Part shown: positions 50,007 through 50,013 of the stretch, piece by piece
How positions within the stretch are numbered: the first letter of the stretch is position 1
How the letters are laid out: each line of letters begins with the position of its first letter
NCBI GenBank assembly: GCA_016872915.1
Contig: VGYQ01000009.1
Location: 1 to 50,013, forward strand
Source: Planctomycetota bacterium
GTDB taxonomy: Bacteria; Planctomycetota; Phycisphaerae; Phycisphaerales; SM1A02
Direction: 5' to 3'
Length of the DNA: 50,013 nt
Position numbers and translations under genes: made by a program
The notes under the pieces: model-generated
The model's database searches: none
What the model saw: only the letters and a program-made list of their open reading frames with translations
What the model was told of the DNA's origin: nothing

Positions 50007-50013
50007 TGGGAAT

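Noticed and set aside
1-50013. Mobile elements, prophage, tRNA or rRNA genes
   Set aside because: No transposase, integrase, terminal repeats, cloverleaf or rRNA sequence recognised on either strand.

Overview
The window is a GC-rich (above 60 percent by eye), gene-dense stretch of a bacterial chromosome with about 48 protein genes. It shows no rRNA, tRNA, CRISPR array, insertion sequence or prophage. I infer a planctomycete, most likely of the Phycisphaerae. The reasons are a PEP-CTERM-like tail of the 'PAPGA...LLGLAG..ARRRR' type, two secreted proteins ending in the short dockerin-like 'GADLAALL..W' module, a Ser/Thr kinase with a planctomycete-style layout, and strongly enlarged ABC permeases. 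The genes for lipid A (lpxK), heptose (hldE and a family 9 heptosyltransferase) and peptidoglycan (murD, ftsW, murG, mltA) indicate a cell with both an outer membrane and murein.

Layout. 0-8 kb is housekeeping: truB; then on the minus strand accA, a DksA-like gene and lspA; on the plus strand proC and a coupled ABC exporter pair; then divergent mltA and tatA. 8.2-12.1 kb holds two coupled secreted proteins of unknown function. The second reads through a 230-bp GGN-GCN repeat and collides with a DUF2231-type membrane protein on the other strand. 12.1-15.8 kb is a minus-strand ftsW-murG-dinB block, divergent from miaB (to 17.5 kb). 17.6-22.7 kb is a run of three exported proteins (one PEP-CTERM-like, two with dockerin-like ends, one of them a zinc metalloprotease); the first two are followed by intrinsic terminators. 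22.6-26.8 kb carries two DUF4190-like membrane proteins, an Mla-type ATPase, murD and a lipoprotein. 26.8-31.2 kb carries ispF, a kinase-like/deoxyribosyltransferase-like fusion, truA, a glycosyltransferase and a BshB1-type deacetylase. 31.2-32.1 kb has dut and a small zinc-ribbon membrane protein.

32.0-43.7 kb is a long minus-strand block read HU, dnaB, ECF sigma factor, putative anti-sigma protein, periplasmic helical protein, then a complete peptide-type ABC importer (two OppC-like permeases, a membrane-anchored binding protein, OppB, OppD) and finally a Bcp peroxiredoxin. From the sigma gene onward the genes overlap or lie within 28 nt of one another. The sigma/anti-sigma/periplasmic-sensor order recalls CnrH-CnrY-CnrX, so I infer envelope-stress control of a peptide importer. 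43.8-48.1 kb is an LPS-core block (heptosyltransferase, maf, lpxK, hldE), divergent from a Ser/Thr kinase; a RidA-family gene ends the window.

Two signals stand out. First, many non-coupled genes carry a TANNNT -10-like hexamer 6-10 nt before the start codon with no Shine-Dalgarno sequence between, the arrangement expected of leaderless transcripts. Other genes (DksA-like, HU, the 18.8-kb secreted protein) have ordinary -35/-10 promoters with 17-nt spacers. Second, stop codons of upstream genes are repeatedly built into the promoter hexamers of the next gene.
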